The notes below the pieces were generated by a model that ran no database searches, was not told the DNA's origin, and saw nothing but the letters and a program-made list of their open reading frames with translations. A stretch of 64,000 nt of DNA from Prostheceraeus crozeri. Taxonomy: Eukaryota; Platyhelminthes; Polycladida; Euryleptidae. A program made the translations under genes and the position numbers. The stretch spans positions 558,001-622,000 of the forward strand of contig CAJQUW010007819.1 in assembly GCA_907163375.1 (NCBI GenBank), in the 5' to 3' direction. Shown here piece by piece: positions 23,272-33,939 of this stretch. Each line of letters begins with the position of its first letter. The first letter of the stretch is position 1.

Positions 23272-23654
23272 TATTTGACAGTAGTATGTAATATTATTTA
23301 TTTATTGCCATGTGACTTAAAGCTCCTCATACTAAACACATGAATGAGGACGAATTTGCTTCGGGTCTCGTATATAAAATATACCAACAATTCGTATTTA
23401 ATTGTAAAACAGCCAATCACAGATAGAATAGTTCGTATCGCTACATACCAATCACATACGAAAGTAAGTGAGATTTCGTATGAAAAACATACCAGATCTC
23501 TATAAACATACGAGAATCTTGTATCAGATGTTAGTTTCAAATTGTATGTGATTTTGGTATATGTTTGTATGTAATTTTCGTATCCAGCGGTTTACAGTGT
23601 AGAAGTACAGAGGCGGAAAACGAGACCACCTTCAACTCTGTACGTATTGTGATA

Positions 23655-23880
23655 GCAATTAAAACGCTATACGCTGACCAATAGGTCAAAATGTATTAGG
23701 TTAATAAGATTTTACTCTATATAAAGCATGTCCTTTGAGAAATACGTTGTACATTGCAATCAATACATTATTGTTTTAACAGGGGGAACTGTTGCTACTG
23801 ACAGCATGCTAAAAAACACAAATTAGTAAGTCGTAAATAAAGATGTACAAAAAAATAAAGGTAAAGTAAGATAAGATTAG
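23655..23880. repeat. dispersed repeat family R2, copy 2
   Basis: Homologous to 10690-10945. It ends in AATAAAGATGTACAAAAAAATAAAGG, an A-rich tail like a retroposon end. Immediately followed by repeat R1. Confidence 0.65.
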
Positions 23881-23913
23881 ATAAGTCGCACTAAGCTTAG
23901 ATAAGACAAGATG

Positions 23914-24158
23914 AGTAGAAAGATGTCAACTCAGACGTGAACAAATTAAGCTCGAAAATGTCTTGGCAGCCGTAAACGATGCGTATCGCCCTCGTCAGTG
24001 CGTCTCGGAATGGGCCAAACCAGCTTGAAATAATATCTACATGTAGAATGGCTGAACAAGCTGAAGGGCTGCTATGCATTTGTTTATCCTGACTTTGCCG
24101 TGCAGCTGATAATCATATATACTGCAGAGTGCCAGTTCACCTGTATATAGAATAGAAA
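23914..24158. repeat. dispersed repeat family R1, copy 1 (~245 bp)
   Basis: Matches 26063-26312. Shared blocks are TAGAAAGATGT, CTTGGCAGCCGTA, GCGT.TCGCCCT, CGAGAATGGCTGAACAAGCTGA-like sequence, CAGCTGATAATC and GCAGAGTGCC.GTTCACCTG. Both ends carry AGAATAGAAAGATGTC. Class unknown; size suits a SINE or MITE. Confidence 0.7.
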
Positions 24159-24734
24159 GATGTCCTCAGACTTAAGCACGAATTTCGCCTAAAAACGAAG
24201 ACTAGGATAAAATTTCTTAAATTGAAAGCAAGCTCCATAATTTTGATGTGATTCATAATCAATTGATGACAATCGTAGTCTGTGATTGTAGATGTTGCAG
24301 TGAAAATGACATTGAGGTGATTCTGGTAGAAGCTTGACATACTCTAATGTTCTGAGCTGTATGGGCTATGAAGAAAACTATCATAGATTTGAGTCTTTTA
24401 CAGATCAAAATCTTGGATTATTGATGTCATAGATTTTAAGTTCAGTAACAATGCATGCAGTATGTTACCTTTCAAATGATCTTCATTGATGCTCTCCCAG
24501 ACTCGGCAACATTTGTCGTTGTTGCCGGCTTCTGAATTAAAGTCTATGTATGAAACCAGAAATTTCCACAGACTTTTTCTCATACAATGAGAAAGCTTTA
24601 TTAAAACCGACGAACAACAGCGAAACTCTTATTGAAATTAAGGATGCTAAATCAGAAAAAGTTAAAAGTACAAGTAATGAATTTTAAAACGGACAGTTGA
24701 CCAGCCATTGAAATTCTAAGGGCACTTCCACGAA
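24159..24734. other. unassigned spacer
   Basis: Only short frames on the minus strand without recognisable motifs. Confidence 0.3.
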
Positions 24735-24840
24735 TGACTGCTAGACAGATTTGCTGTCTGAGCAATTGGTTGCTGTCTGAGCAATTGGTTGTCTGAGCAA
24801 TTGTCTGAGCAAATTGTTTCTGTTGCAATTGGTTGGAAGA
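24735..24840. repeat. minisatellite built on CTGAGCAATTGGTTG
   Basis: Four irregular tandem units, 15-23 bp long, containing GTCTGAGCAATTGGTTG. Frames at 24652-24979 are translations through it and are not genes. Confidence 0.75.
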
Positions 24841-25336
24841 GGTGCTGGTTTGACAGTTCCAAATATTTTCGCTGTTTTGTTTCTTCGGCATTATTGGCTG
24901 CACCTCCTGCTGTTAGCGCTGAATTGATGATGTTAGACTTTGCGTACACAGCTGTACAGGTGAAATCCCACATCACCATTCACCATATGGGAAAAAAGTG
25001 ATTAAATCTGGACGACGGCCTTCATTGCCATGAAGACCAACAGGCTCCAGATTTGACGGAACACCTGCAGTAGGCTATTCCAACTGCGACGAATAATGTC
25101 AGTAAGTATACCGGAGTTATATCTGCATGACAATGGATGCAGAGCTAATTTGTCAATTTGGCTATTTCAACGGTGTTTGTGCGGCTCGCACACATCATAT
25201 CCGCTCCAAACCGTTGGGCAATGGCTAATCGAAATGTGGTGTTGTCAAGCCTTGGTCCTAGTGATAGTAGAAGAAGGTATTTGAAACAGGCACCAGACTT
25301 TGAGCATGCTGCCGATAAAAGTCTAGCACATTAAAT
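24841..25336. other. unassigned spacer
   Basis: No gene or repeat end identified. Confidence 0.3.
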
Positions 25337-25900
25337 TTAATTGGCTTGATTTAACAGATGCTCAACGAATGACTGACATGTGAATGTATTTTTTGAATCC
25401 GATTGTCGATTACAGCTAAAAGATGCCACTACCATGAAATGGTCGGATAAATCTGGATCATGCACAACACATTCATAAACGAGCTCCTCGCCTGCGAGAA
25501 CAGCATCGAGGCACGATCCACTGTCAGGTCGAGTCATTTGATTTACATGGCAGTAAAGGTTGTATTGTTCGCATATATCCTCAAGTAGGTCCATGTGGTT
25601 TTTGTCACATATGCTTTGCGATGGCACATAAGTTCAAATCGCCAATGACAACTATTTCTAATTCAATTGACCTACTTATCGTCAATACATTCATGATTTC
25701 TTCTCTAGCAATCGCTAATGAGATTGATGGTTTTCTGTAGATACAAAGTGGTACAAAATTAGAATATGATTTAAGGATATGGAGCACTATACATTCAATA
25801 GCGCGAAAGTTTTTATAATTTTCGTTAGTTATCGGGATTCGGGATGCTGGTATAGTTTCTTTAATGAAAATGCATGTACCACCATGTTTTCGATATCCTT
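25337..25900 (-). pseudogene. LINE endonuclease (APE-type) fragment
   Basis: Reading leftwards from about 25900: GGTCIFIKE-like block, IVLHILKSYSNFVPLCIYRK, then EIVVIGDLNL (metal-binding GDxN), a frame change near 25620, then DAVLAGEELVYE and HDPDLSDHFMV (the SDH motif that ends APE-like endonuclease domains). The order is that of CR1/L2/jockey-type LINE endonucleases. The domain's N-terminus is decayed and no RT follows, so it is an isolated fragment. Confidence 0.75.
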
Positions 25901-26062
25901 CCCGAAAAACGCGATATCCTACTGCAGATAGTTATTGCTGTACGAATTCAGATGATACGTCATTGCTGTTCGCTTACGCGGCCTCTGATTTGTACATTAT
26001 TTACCTTGAAATCTCATATGGTACTCCTACATTCATGCTTTCAAAGTCTAGGCATGATTGAT

Positions 26063-26312
26063 ATAGAAAGATGTGCTCAGACTTGAAATATTTACGAAAA
26101 TTCCTTGGCAGCCGTAGGCTCTGCGTTTCGCCCTACAAGGGCACGCCAGTGCGGCTTGGAACGCCCCGAACTAGCTTAAAATTTCGAGAATGGCTGAACA
26201 AGCTGAGGGGCTGCACAACAGGCTGCTCTGCGTATATTTATCCTGTCTTTGTCGTACGGCTGATAATCAAAAAGATTGCAGAGTGCCTGTTCGCCGAGGC
26301 ATAGAATAGAAA
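26063..26312. repeat. dispersed repeat family R1, copy 2
   Basis: About 250 bp homologous to 23914-24158, same orientation. It is a little more GC-rich (GGCTCTGCGTTTCGCCCTAC) and may be the better preserved copy. Confidence 0.7.
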
Positions 26313-26324
26313 ATGTCCATAAAG

Positions 26325-26365
26325 TCTATTCTGTGCCCAGGCGGACTGGCACTCTGCAATCTCTA
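26325..26365. repeat. inverted 3' end of repeat R1
   Basis: TCTATTCTGTGCCCAGGCGG and then GGCACTCTGCAATCT are the inverse of the R1 copy 2 terminus at 26273-26312, giving a tail-to-tail palindrome with a 12-bp spacer. Confidence 0.7.
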
Positions 26366-27510
26366 TGATGAATCCATAATGAAGTGCACATGGATGTGCA
26401 CTTCATTACTTCTCAATGTTAGTAATTAGTCTTATGTTAGCAAATAATTAGTAATAAGATCTGATGGTAAGCCCGTTCATGGAACGTCATTGACACCTTG
26501 GTCACATGGCCGAATATTGACCTGGGTTGTCACAGTTGTGGAGTCTTTAACACCCAGCCATATTCACTTAAGTGCTACTAGCTCATGGCGCATCGCAGAA
26601 GAAGCGGAGAAAAAGAAGCGCAACAGATATGAGACTCATCTGCGACAAGGATCAATTCACGTCCATAGCTTTTGAAACTCTTGGTGCTCATGGGCCTTAA
26701 ACGCTCGAGTTCTTGAAGAAACTTGGAGCCAGTAGAACTTCGCACAGTAGGTCGTTCTCCTACTTGATCCAACGGATTCAGTTCGACATTCTTGTGGGCA
26801 GCGCTGCTGATATAAGAGACATGTTGCCGGTGTAAGAGTTTCGCTTTTTTATTTTTGCATTTATTTTCTTTTGTTTTTAAGGGCCTTTTAAGGATTTCTA
26901 TATTTAGTGAGCTTGTTAACTTTCTGTTTTGTAATTTGCTATGATTCCATGTACATTATGAGTCCATGTACGCACTAAATTTGAATTTTGCATGTACTAG
27001 GTTGACCAAATTTAGAAGTCTGGGTTGACAGTCCAGCTATAGGAGTCCATGGATGATGCAGGTCATGGACTGCTAGATATATAACAGTTCTATATCTAGG
27101 AGTCCACCTGCATATGCATTTCTGTATGACAGGTGGACCTATGATCTCATAGAAAGCGTACAGATGAGCTACGTGGGAGATTTTGTAATAGATAATAAAT
27201 TCGAAGTCATTATTGCTATAATTACCGAGAGACGAAGGCTCGAGGTTATTATGACAAATAGTGACAGAAGAAATCTATGCATTATGTTATAATGCATGGC
27301 TTTTTCATAGAAGTCTGCACCAGGTTAATAATTTCCAACCAGGAAAATAATTACCTGCTTCGTGGAACTTATTAACCTGTGGACATAGAAAGCCTTGCAA
27401 AAATAATGCATTATAATTAATTAAGTTCATCACACTTTGATTATTGTAGTAGAGTACCTCAGGATGATACAACTTTTTAAAATCTAGCAAAAGCTGGAAA
27501 GTATATCCTT
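26366..27510. other. upstream region of the GPCR gene
   Basis: No coding sequence recognised. Small hairpins occur at about 27101-27140 (GTCCACCTG / CAGGTGGAC) and 27320-27382 (CAGGTTAATAA / TTATTAACCTG). No convincing TATA box can be tied to a start site. Confidence 0.35.
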
Positions 27511-28740
27511 ATGTTTTTTAGTGAACATTGTGATAATACTTCTATTGGAAACACAAGTTTTTGGAAGAGCATGTTTTACCCACCTGCGCTAGCGATTACT
27601 ATTTTTTTTATTATTTTGACCATTGTCATTTCAAGCATCGCGACTTTTGGATATTGTCAGCTTAAAGATTTATCACCAAATTATCGAGCAATTTTCGTGG
27701 TCAACTTAGTTAATGATATACGGATGGTATTGGAAATAGCCGAGATTTCCTTTCATTACTTGATTAGTATGGAAGTTTCTTTGAGCATTACGACAGCAAT
27801 GTTTGTGGCATATACACACCCATTTACTTTATGCCTTGGATTATTCATCGATTGTCTAAATACATACATGATGTCAATCGCGACTCTGAAAAATGTGATA
27901 CAACTATTGAGGCCAATGTCAAGAATAAAGGATGTTTATATTACACGCTTTTTGATAGTTTATGCTTCGTTCAATTTCATTATCAATATTGTAGCAGTAA
28001 GATATTACAAAACACGATTTTGCGACGGAGTGATTTATTATCATCAAAATGTTGATACATTCAAGTTATTTTTACATATATACTCGACAATTATTGTAAT
28101 ACTGCTCCCATTCGTGACCAATGGAGCTTCAGTTTTTGCCTTGAAAGTATTGATCACAAGGAAAAAAACCTCTTTTGTTACCAAGGTTGACACTCTTGGA
28201 TTTGCTAAACAATTGATGAAGATGAATGCTGTCATTAGTATTAGTGGACTTGGTCTAATTCTACCTACAGTAGAAACGATGTATGTATACGTTCATGACA
28301 TACGAAATTCTCACGAGTGGGATGCAACAGCTACATATATTGGTGTATATTGCAATTGCATATATGTATGTCTGTACGTCGTCATGTGCTACAAAATTGA
28401 TTCAAAATTTCGCGGAGTCCTGAAAAGATCAGTTTTCAGACAACCCGGGCAACTATCGATTTTAAACAGCAGAGGTGCACTTTCTAAATTTTCTGAAGCC
28501 AGAGCCATTACTTCTACAGCTTGTGCGTTACCAGAGCTTGGATCCGTAGAATTTAATGCTTCAGAAGCAGACTGTACATTGTACTGTTCAGAAATGACAA
28601 GAACTTCGCTGATTATCATGCATTCCTTCAATGATCTTGCAGCCGATGAGATAAAAAGACCAAAATCAAAACCCATTTTTCGCAGTGGATCTTTGCCAAG
28701 CTTGACTGCTAAAACATCTCATTCAAGTGATTTCGGATAG
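27511..28740 (+). CDS. rhodopsin-like GPCR, intronless, divergent
   Basis: 409 residues from the ATG at 27511 to TAG at 28740. Seven hydrophobic segments lie at about 24-48, 60-84, 104-127, 142-164, 187-214, 237-262 and 274-297. N-glycosylation sites NTS at 9 and 14 sit in the extracellular N-terminus. C108 at the start of TM3 and C171 in the second extracellular loop suit the conserved disulfide. TM2 has NLVND (D69), as in class A receptors. The DRY motif after TM3 is replaced (TLKNVIQLLRPM, with the R-P that often follows), and NPxxY in TM7 is YVCLY. KIDSKFRGVLKR forms helix 8. The Ser/Thr-rich tail of about 100 residues could be phosphorylated. It probably acts as a plasma-membrane receptor, ligand unknown. 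Single-exon, lineage-expanded peptide or chemosensory receptors often look like this. It is the only full-length host-type gene in the window. Confidence 0.85.
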   Translation: MFFSEHCDNTSIGNTSFWKSMFYPPALAITIFFIILTIVISSIATFGYCQLKDLSPNYRAIFVVNLVNDIRMVLEIAEISFHYLISMEVSLSITTAMFVAYTHPFTLCLGLFIDCLNTYMMSIATLKNVIQLLRPMSRIKDVYITRFLIVYASFNFIINIVAVRYYKTRFCDGVIYYHQNVDTFKLFLHIYSTIIVILLPFVTNGASVFALKVLITRKKTSFVTKVDTLGFAKQLMKMNAVISISGLGLILPTVETMYVYVHDIRNSHEWDATATYIGVYCNCIYVCLYVVMCYKIDSKFRGVLKRSVFRQPGQLSILNSRGALSKFSEARAITSTACALPELGSVEFNASEADCTLYCSEMTRTSLIIMHSFNDLAADEIKRPKSKPIFRSGSLPSLTAKTSHSSDFG

Positions 28741-29729
28741 ATATGAATGCTTTGAGATACGTTGGTCAAATTGAGGATGAAAAATATATTTTTAAGATAT
28801 ATCAGTTTTTGATCATTACTTCAGCCTTTCATTCAATTTTTTTCTTTTTCACTTTTAACAGAGTTTGCAGGTGAACTTCAGCCAAAGGTTTTGGACAGAG
28901 ATCAGATCAAGTTGTACCCTTGAGCGACCCAAGAATTACAATGGATCAACTGCAAATTATCATGATCAATGTAATTTTGCTTAGGCTATAATCCAAACTT
29001 TATGTCACAGCTATACATATATGTATACCTCTTTATTTGACAAGCCATCTGGCAGCGTAAAGAAAGCTACGTAGTGCACTCTTAAAAAATAGTTTTTTTA
29101 AAAAACCAAACTCGGCTTTCAACTTTTCATCCTTGCAGGACCAAGTATGGTTCTTCAATTTGCTGATATGAAAAGTCAGCGAGAAATAGTTTCTCAGAAA
29201 ATCCGATTTGTTTTTTCTAGCTTCAGCCTCGCAATATAATTTCATAATTTCGCTTCTCGGCTACCTTATAGAGGGTGTTCAATTAGATTCAGGAAACCAT
29301 AGCATATGGTCCAGCTACATTGATCAGATGCATCCATCCCATGCCCTCGATCCAGAGTTCATAGTGCATTTAGCAAATGATGAGTTTTAAGCAGAGGTGG
29401 ACATGTATATTCTTGCGCTCCGACCTTGAGATCAACATCCCATGCAACACTACATCCGGTCATGGAAAGATAATTTCTTTCACTAGATTAGATCATATTT
29501 TTTATTGCTTCTACATGTCCAAGAATAACTGAGCACTTTGACAAGACGATGTGAAGATGCGGAGATGCAGAATATATCAAATATTCTGTAATCAGGACTC
29601 TGTCGCAGTTGCGTGTGTTGAACTGAAATATTCTTTTCAGCAGATCTTGAGTGCATAATATGGCGTCTTCACCAATAGTATAATAACATGGGTGGTCAGC
29701 AGGTAAAATGGGAAGGGAATTCAGTATTT
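28741..29729. other. downstream of the GPCR, no recognised gene
   Basis: The minus frames at 29033-29245 and 29488-29748 have no motif I recognise. AT-rich and probably non-coding. Confidence 0.3.
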
Positions 29730-29865
29730 TTGAGCGAGCAAACGGCATTTTTTTTAAAGTTTTTGATGAGCGGATGAGCGAGCGAAAAAGAATAGTCCGT
29801 GAGCGAAAATTGAGCGAGCGAGCGATGACTTTTTTGTCGTGAGCGAGCAGTTGAGCGAGTCATTT
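29730..29865. repeat. GAGCGAGC minisatellite, locus 1
   Basis: Irregular repeats of TGAGCGAGCGA with GATGA and TTTTT spacers. A second locus of the same type is at 42733-42826. Confidence 0.75.
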
Positions 29866-30261
29866 TTAGAAAAACAAAAAATTAGATCAAATACTCAAAA
29901 GAGCGAAATATTTGAAGTCTTTTAAAAATGCTTTCTAGTACATGCATGCATATAACTTGATTGATCAACAAAACATCCGAACCTTTTCTCTCTTCTGTGG
30001 TTCTCACACTCTTGACAATATGCATTGAATGCTTATCTGGATTCTACATGTGATCGATGATGTGCTCAACATCTGACCATCGACACATTATTTAATCACA
30101 TATCTTTTGAATCGGTCTCCCAATCGTCGCTCCGCCCCACAGCCGTAGATGCACAAGTGGTCTCCGCAATTGCACGAAGCCATTATAGAATGTTTTAATT
30201 TGATATTAACAACAATGACATTAAAAAACGACAGATCAAATTGCCATGCAAAAGATGTGCG
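29866..30261. other. unassigned spacer
   Basis: No features seen. Confidence 0.3.
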
Positions 30262-30335
30262 GCTGGTGGGATTCGAACCTACGACCAAGGTTAACTAGTC
30301 CTGTGCTCTAACCAACTGAGCTATGAGCCACTTAT
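30262..30335 (-). tRNA. tRNA-Thr(AGT)-like sequence, possibly degenerate or SINE head
   Basis: On the minus strand: an A-box region TAGCTCAGTTGGTTAGAGC and a B box GGTTCGAATCCC with correct spacing. The D stem (GCTC/GAGC) pairs fully. The loop CTAGTTA places AGT as anticodon. The anticodon stem holds only three pairs, the T stem has one mismatch (GTAGG/CCCAC) and the acceptor has one mismatch and a wobble. No CCA is encoded. Either a decayed tRNA gene or the head of a tRNA-derived SINE; I cannot tell which. Confidence 0.5.
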
Positions 30336-30835
30336 GCGGCTGTGTCAATTGGCAGAGTCAAACCCTGACCACCACACATAAGTTTTCAAGGCAATACTAA
30401 TCAATGAATAAATAACACGTCACAATTGTGAATATTTATTGTCAAAGAGCAACACATTTTGGAAGAATTGAAACCAACCAAATTAGGCCTCTACACGGAC
30501 AATTCGAATGTAAGCATATATGGCTTCAACTGTACGGTGCACTGATTTTTAGACTTTCATTTTAACCCTATCCATACCGGACTCTGAAGCGCGTAAGACT
30601 GAATCGTCCTCCCTTTCACTTCCAAACCACATGTGTTCCAAACGTTATGCTCCAAATCACATGAAATTCACAGTCAAACATATTCAGGGTCTGAGCTTTC
30701 TTATCGTAATGTTCATTTGCTCTAACTCATTCATCCACATGTTGTAAAAAGCAATTCAAGATGTGAAATCACCAATTTTGGCAGATTTTTTTAAATCTGA
30801 AATTTTACCGAATTTTAGCCGGAAATCTCCTCAAT

Positions 30836-30890
30836 GATAAAAATTGCAGAGTGCCCGTTCACCTGGATAAATAATGAAAAGATGTCTTCA
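30836..30890. repeat. 3'-end fragment of repeat R1
   Basis: ATTGCAGAGTGCCCGTTCAC and the following AAAAGATGTC match the R1 terminus. Only about 55 bp remain. Confidence 0.55.
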
Positions 30891-31786
30891 AACATCATTT
30901 CTGAGGACATTTGTCTATTCTGTCAACTCAATTATTGCTATTTACGATGCTAAACGAGTTGAGTCTACCAGGAAGTTACTTATCTGAGAGCTACAAGAAT
31001 GATGTGTAGGCCTTACGCGGGGTAGCCGACATGTGAAACATACGCATAACAAATGTGAAAAATTTTCTTTCAAAAGTAACCTTTCCAATGTCTGTGAAAT
31101 GATGTTCAACAGCTGAAAGTAGCTCCATATGGTTATGTAATTATGTGAAGATGGACGGCACTAGACATTCAAATTATTATGAAAAGATACAGGAGCGACT
31201 GCTTACATGAGTCACAACTACTAAAAAATTATAAGCAACATTTACAAGTTTCTCTTGTCAGAAATTACCTGCCTTTTCCAGGTTTTCCAGAAAATTTTAT
31301 TGTATTTTATTGTATTTTCAGAAAATGATATTGTACTTGCGATTAGATCTTTCGTTGTCTTATACGAAAGGTTCCTCATTATGCAAATTTCCACGAGGTA
31401 AGTAAAAGATCGCCCCTTCAAGTTTAAGAAGATTGTTTTGCGAAGTAAAGTTCCCCGATGCGTTTAGTCTCCATGGTCAGTCTCAGGGCTCTTGACCCTC
31501 GGTGAATTTTGCTTCGCAAAAAAATTAATATCGTCTGTAACTTAAAAGGGTGATATTTTTCTTGCCTCGTGGAAGTTTACACAATATTTACAGTTAATTT
31601 GTACTATTTACGTGCTGTGTACGGGCTACAAACAAACTTACTACGGCATTCATATCCTTCTTTTCAGAGAACGACTAGCAATAAAATAGTTGAAGAGAAC
31701 TTGGTTTTTGAAGAATTCATCATATTATAAATTACTACGGCATGCAGTAAGAAATAAGCGTAGTGCTTATGGAGAGCAGTAGCAAC
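30891..31786. other. no recognised gene
   Basis: AT-rich. A partial inverted repeat lies around 31365-31570 (cttcctcgtggaag-type ends: TTTCCACGAGGTAAG and CTTGCCTCGTGGAAG), which could be a small foldback element of about 200 bp. Confidence 0.35.
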
Positions 31787-32000
31787 CCCGGGTTGAAAAA
31801 ACCCCGAAGTTTTGACAAATATTTGTCAAATCGTGTGCCAAAGTTTATTCAAATATTTGATAAATATTTATAAAATCTATGAAATTATTATTAAATTTAG
31901 CAAACTGTTATCAAATTTGTAGCAAATTCATCTAACTTTTATCGAATTTTTGTAAAATTTACTGATTATTAAACAAATATTTGTAACATGTCTTAAATCA
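31787..32000. repeat. CMC 3' terminal and subterminal repeats
   Basis: The TIR, then repeated AAATATTTG-type motifs (about 31818, 31853, 31865, 31975). Presumed transposase-binding region, by analogy with CACTA elements. Confidence 0.6.
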
Positions 32001-32735
32001 TTCAAATATTACTCTCATATTTCACAAATAAGTAATTAATTTTTCAAAACTTTGTAAATTCTCACCTGAGATTAGTCTAATATTAGCCAAATTATTTATG
32101 TTTCCGAAATATTTCACGAGCCTCTACCGTCTAAACGAACCGAATGAGAAAAATTAGATACTGCAAAACAATATATTATATCTTGATGTTCACGATCATG
32201 CTATCACAAAACCATGCACAGCATAAAATTACAAACGTTAAGTAGTATCATTTTCAATCTGGATGTATGCTATATCGACTTCAAGAAAAACAAATTAAAA
32301 CCTTCAAAGTTCCTCATGATTAGATAAACAAAAGTGATATGCTTGATCAAATCATATGTTTAATATGTTGGTCAACCGTTCTCTATAGATGATAGACACA
32401 TCCATCTATAAAATAAAGTCCATTACATGACGGACAAAAAAACATATAGGTTAATTAGATAACTCTTTACATTTACATAAGCTACTGAAAACGTTAATCT
32501 AACATACTATCAATAGGCGTTAGGCAAGAATATGTAGACCTGTATGTGTTTTGAAAAAGTAAGAATACGCTTACAAGCCTACTACTGATTTTAACGCAAA
32601 CACAGTTTTGTTTACCTTTTTGACAACAAGAGGAACTTCTGACATGATTTGACTTACATGTATCGACAAACTCTGCAAAAGTATAAGCTGGAAGGATATC
32701 ATCTTGATTTCAAGGCACACAAGTCGATCCACACA

Positions 32736-33839
32736 TAGTGATGCAAATGGAAAATTTTCCGGAAAATTTTCCAATTTTTCAAAATTTTCTGGAAAATTTT
32801 CCATTGGAAAATTTTGAAATTTATTTTTTGGGGATTGACGTTTTTCCTTTGTTTTGGAGACTTGTTATAGTCGTTTGAAAAGATTATGTATTTATTCAAA
32901 GTCCGAAAACTTCTCTATCATCCCTGTATGTTAACTTTTGGTACCAACTGCACCTTCTCCATGTCTATTTCAGATTTTTCCAAATGAATTTCAGACATTT
33001 AGATGGATTTCAGATTTCTCTAGCTGAATTTCAGATATCTGTCATAAGCTTAACTTTGAAAAATCTTTAATTCAACTGGAAATCTCCAACTCATCTAGAT
33101 CATATCTGAAATTCATTTGGGCAGATCTGAAATCGATTTGGAACTATCTGAACCATCTGAACTAGAAATGGAGGATGTGTATATCCTCAACGAGGATATC
33201 GGACAATGCGCCAGAAGTTTGAAGCTATCATAGATATTATTTTACTCATCACAGATATCTTTAGTTTCCAAATATCTCATGAGTTTGCAGTCTTTATATC
33301 TTCCAATATGGTCGCTCATGAATGCTGCGTGGACTGTGTGCTTATACTTCCACATGTTCATCAACACATGGAGAGTTTGCATCACGATCAACGCTGCATA
33401 ATAAAGCTCAACTTTGAAGCTAACAATTAGCAAACTCCAAAATGAAGTACATTATTTTTGCTCCAGATCTTTCACATTGAATGAAGTTATACCCCTATTG
33501 TAAAGCAAGATTCACGTGATCCCAAACGGTGTCTGTGTGATAATTAAAAATGCTAACAAATTATCACAATTAGCCTTTGGTGGCAAAGGGTTCTAAATTC
33601 CGCTGACGGAAATCGTATTTCTACGATCAAATAATGATGAAATCAAGAGTCTTAGACCCGATTTATTGGTGCGCAGCTGCCTCCTGCAGTTGAAGCGCTC
33701 AAATTGTAGGGCCCATCAAAAAATCAAAACTTTCAAAATTTTCCATAATTTTCCAATATTTCCAAAATTTTCCAATTTTTTTCCATAATTTTCCACGGAA
33801 AATTTTGATTCAAAATTTTCCGGAAAATTTTCATCACTA
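32736..33839. mobile_element. non-autonomous hAT-type element, 1104 bp, perfect 8-bp TSD
   Basis: Ends TAGTGATG and CATCACTA, with the identical 8-mer TCCACACA on both sides (32728-32735 and 33840-33847). Both subterminal zones are arrays of GGAAAATTTTCC (32755-32815 and 33735-33835). The centre (32960-33160) has repeated ATTTCAGAT motifs. No transposase. The perfect duplication shows insertion after the CMC element arrived. Confidence 0.9.
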
Positions 33840-33939
33840 TCCACACACGAGGGTAATAGCAGCATAACATGTTTCAGTTCAGTATTTCTCATACATCATG
33901 TAGATAAATACTCGTACGTCATTAACAATCAACAAATCA

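Larger units (their letters stand above)
21295..23599. mobile_element. TA-flanked MITE family, copy B, carrying a Tc1 insertion
   Basis: Same ends as copy A (CACTGTAAATCGCT at left, CAGCGGTTTACAGTG at right) with TA outside (21293-21294, 23600-23601). Without the 1313-bp Tc1 element and one TA the length is 990 bp, against 994 bp for copy A. The interior aligns with copy A throughout, including the CATACGAA/ATACCAA arrays. Confidence 0.88.

Noticed and set aside
33206-33433. Frames on both strands inside the hAT-type element 32736-33839
   Set aside because: Overlapping antisense frames without motifs in a non-autonomous element.
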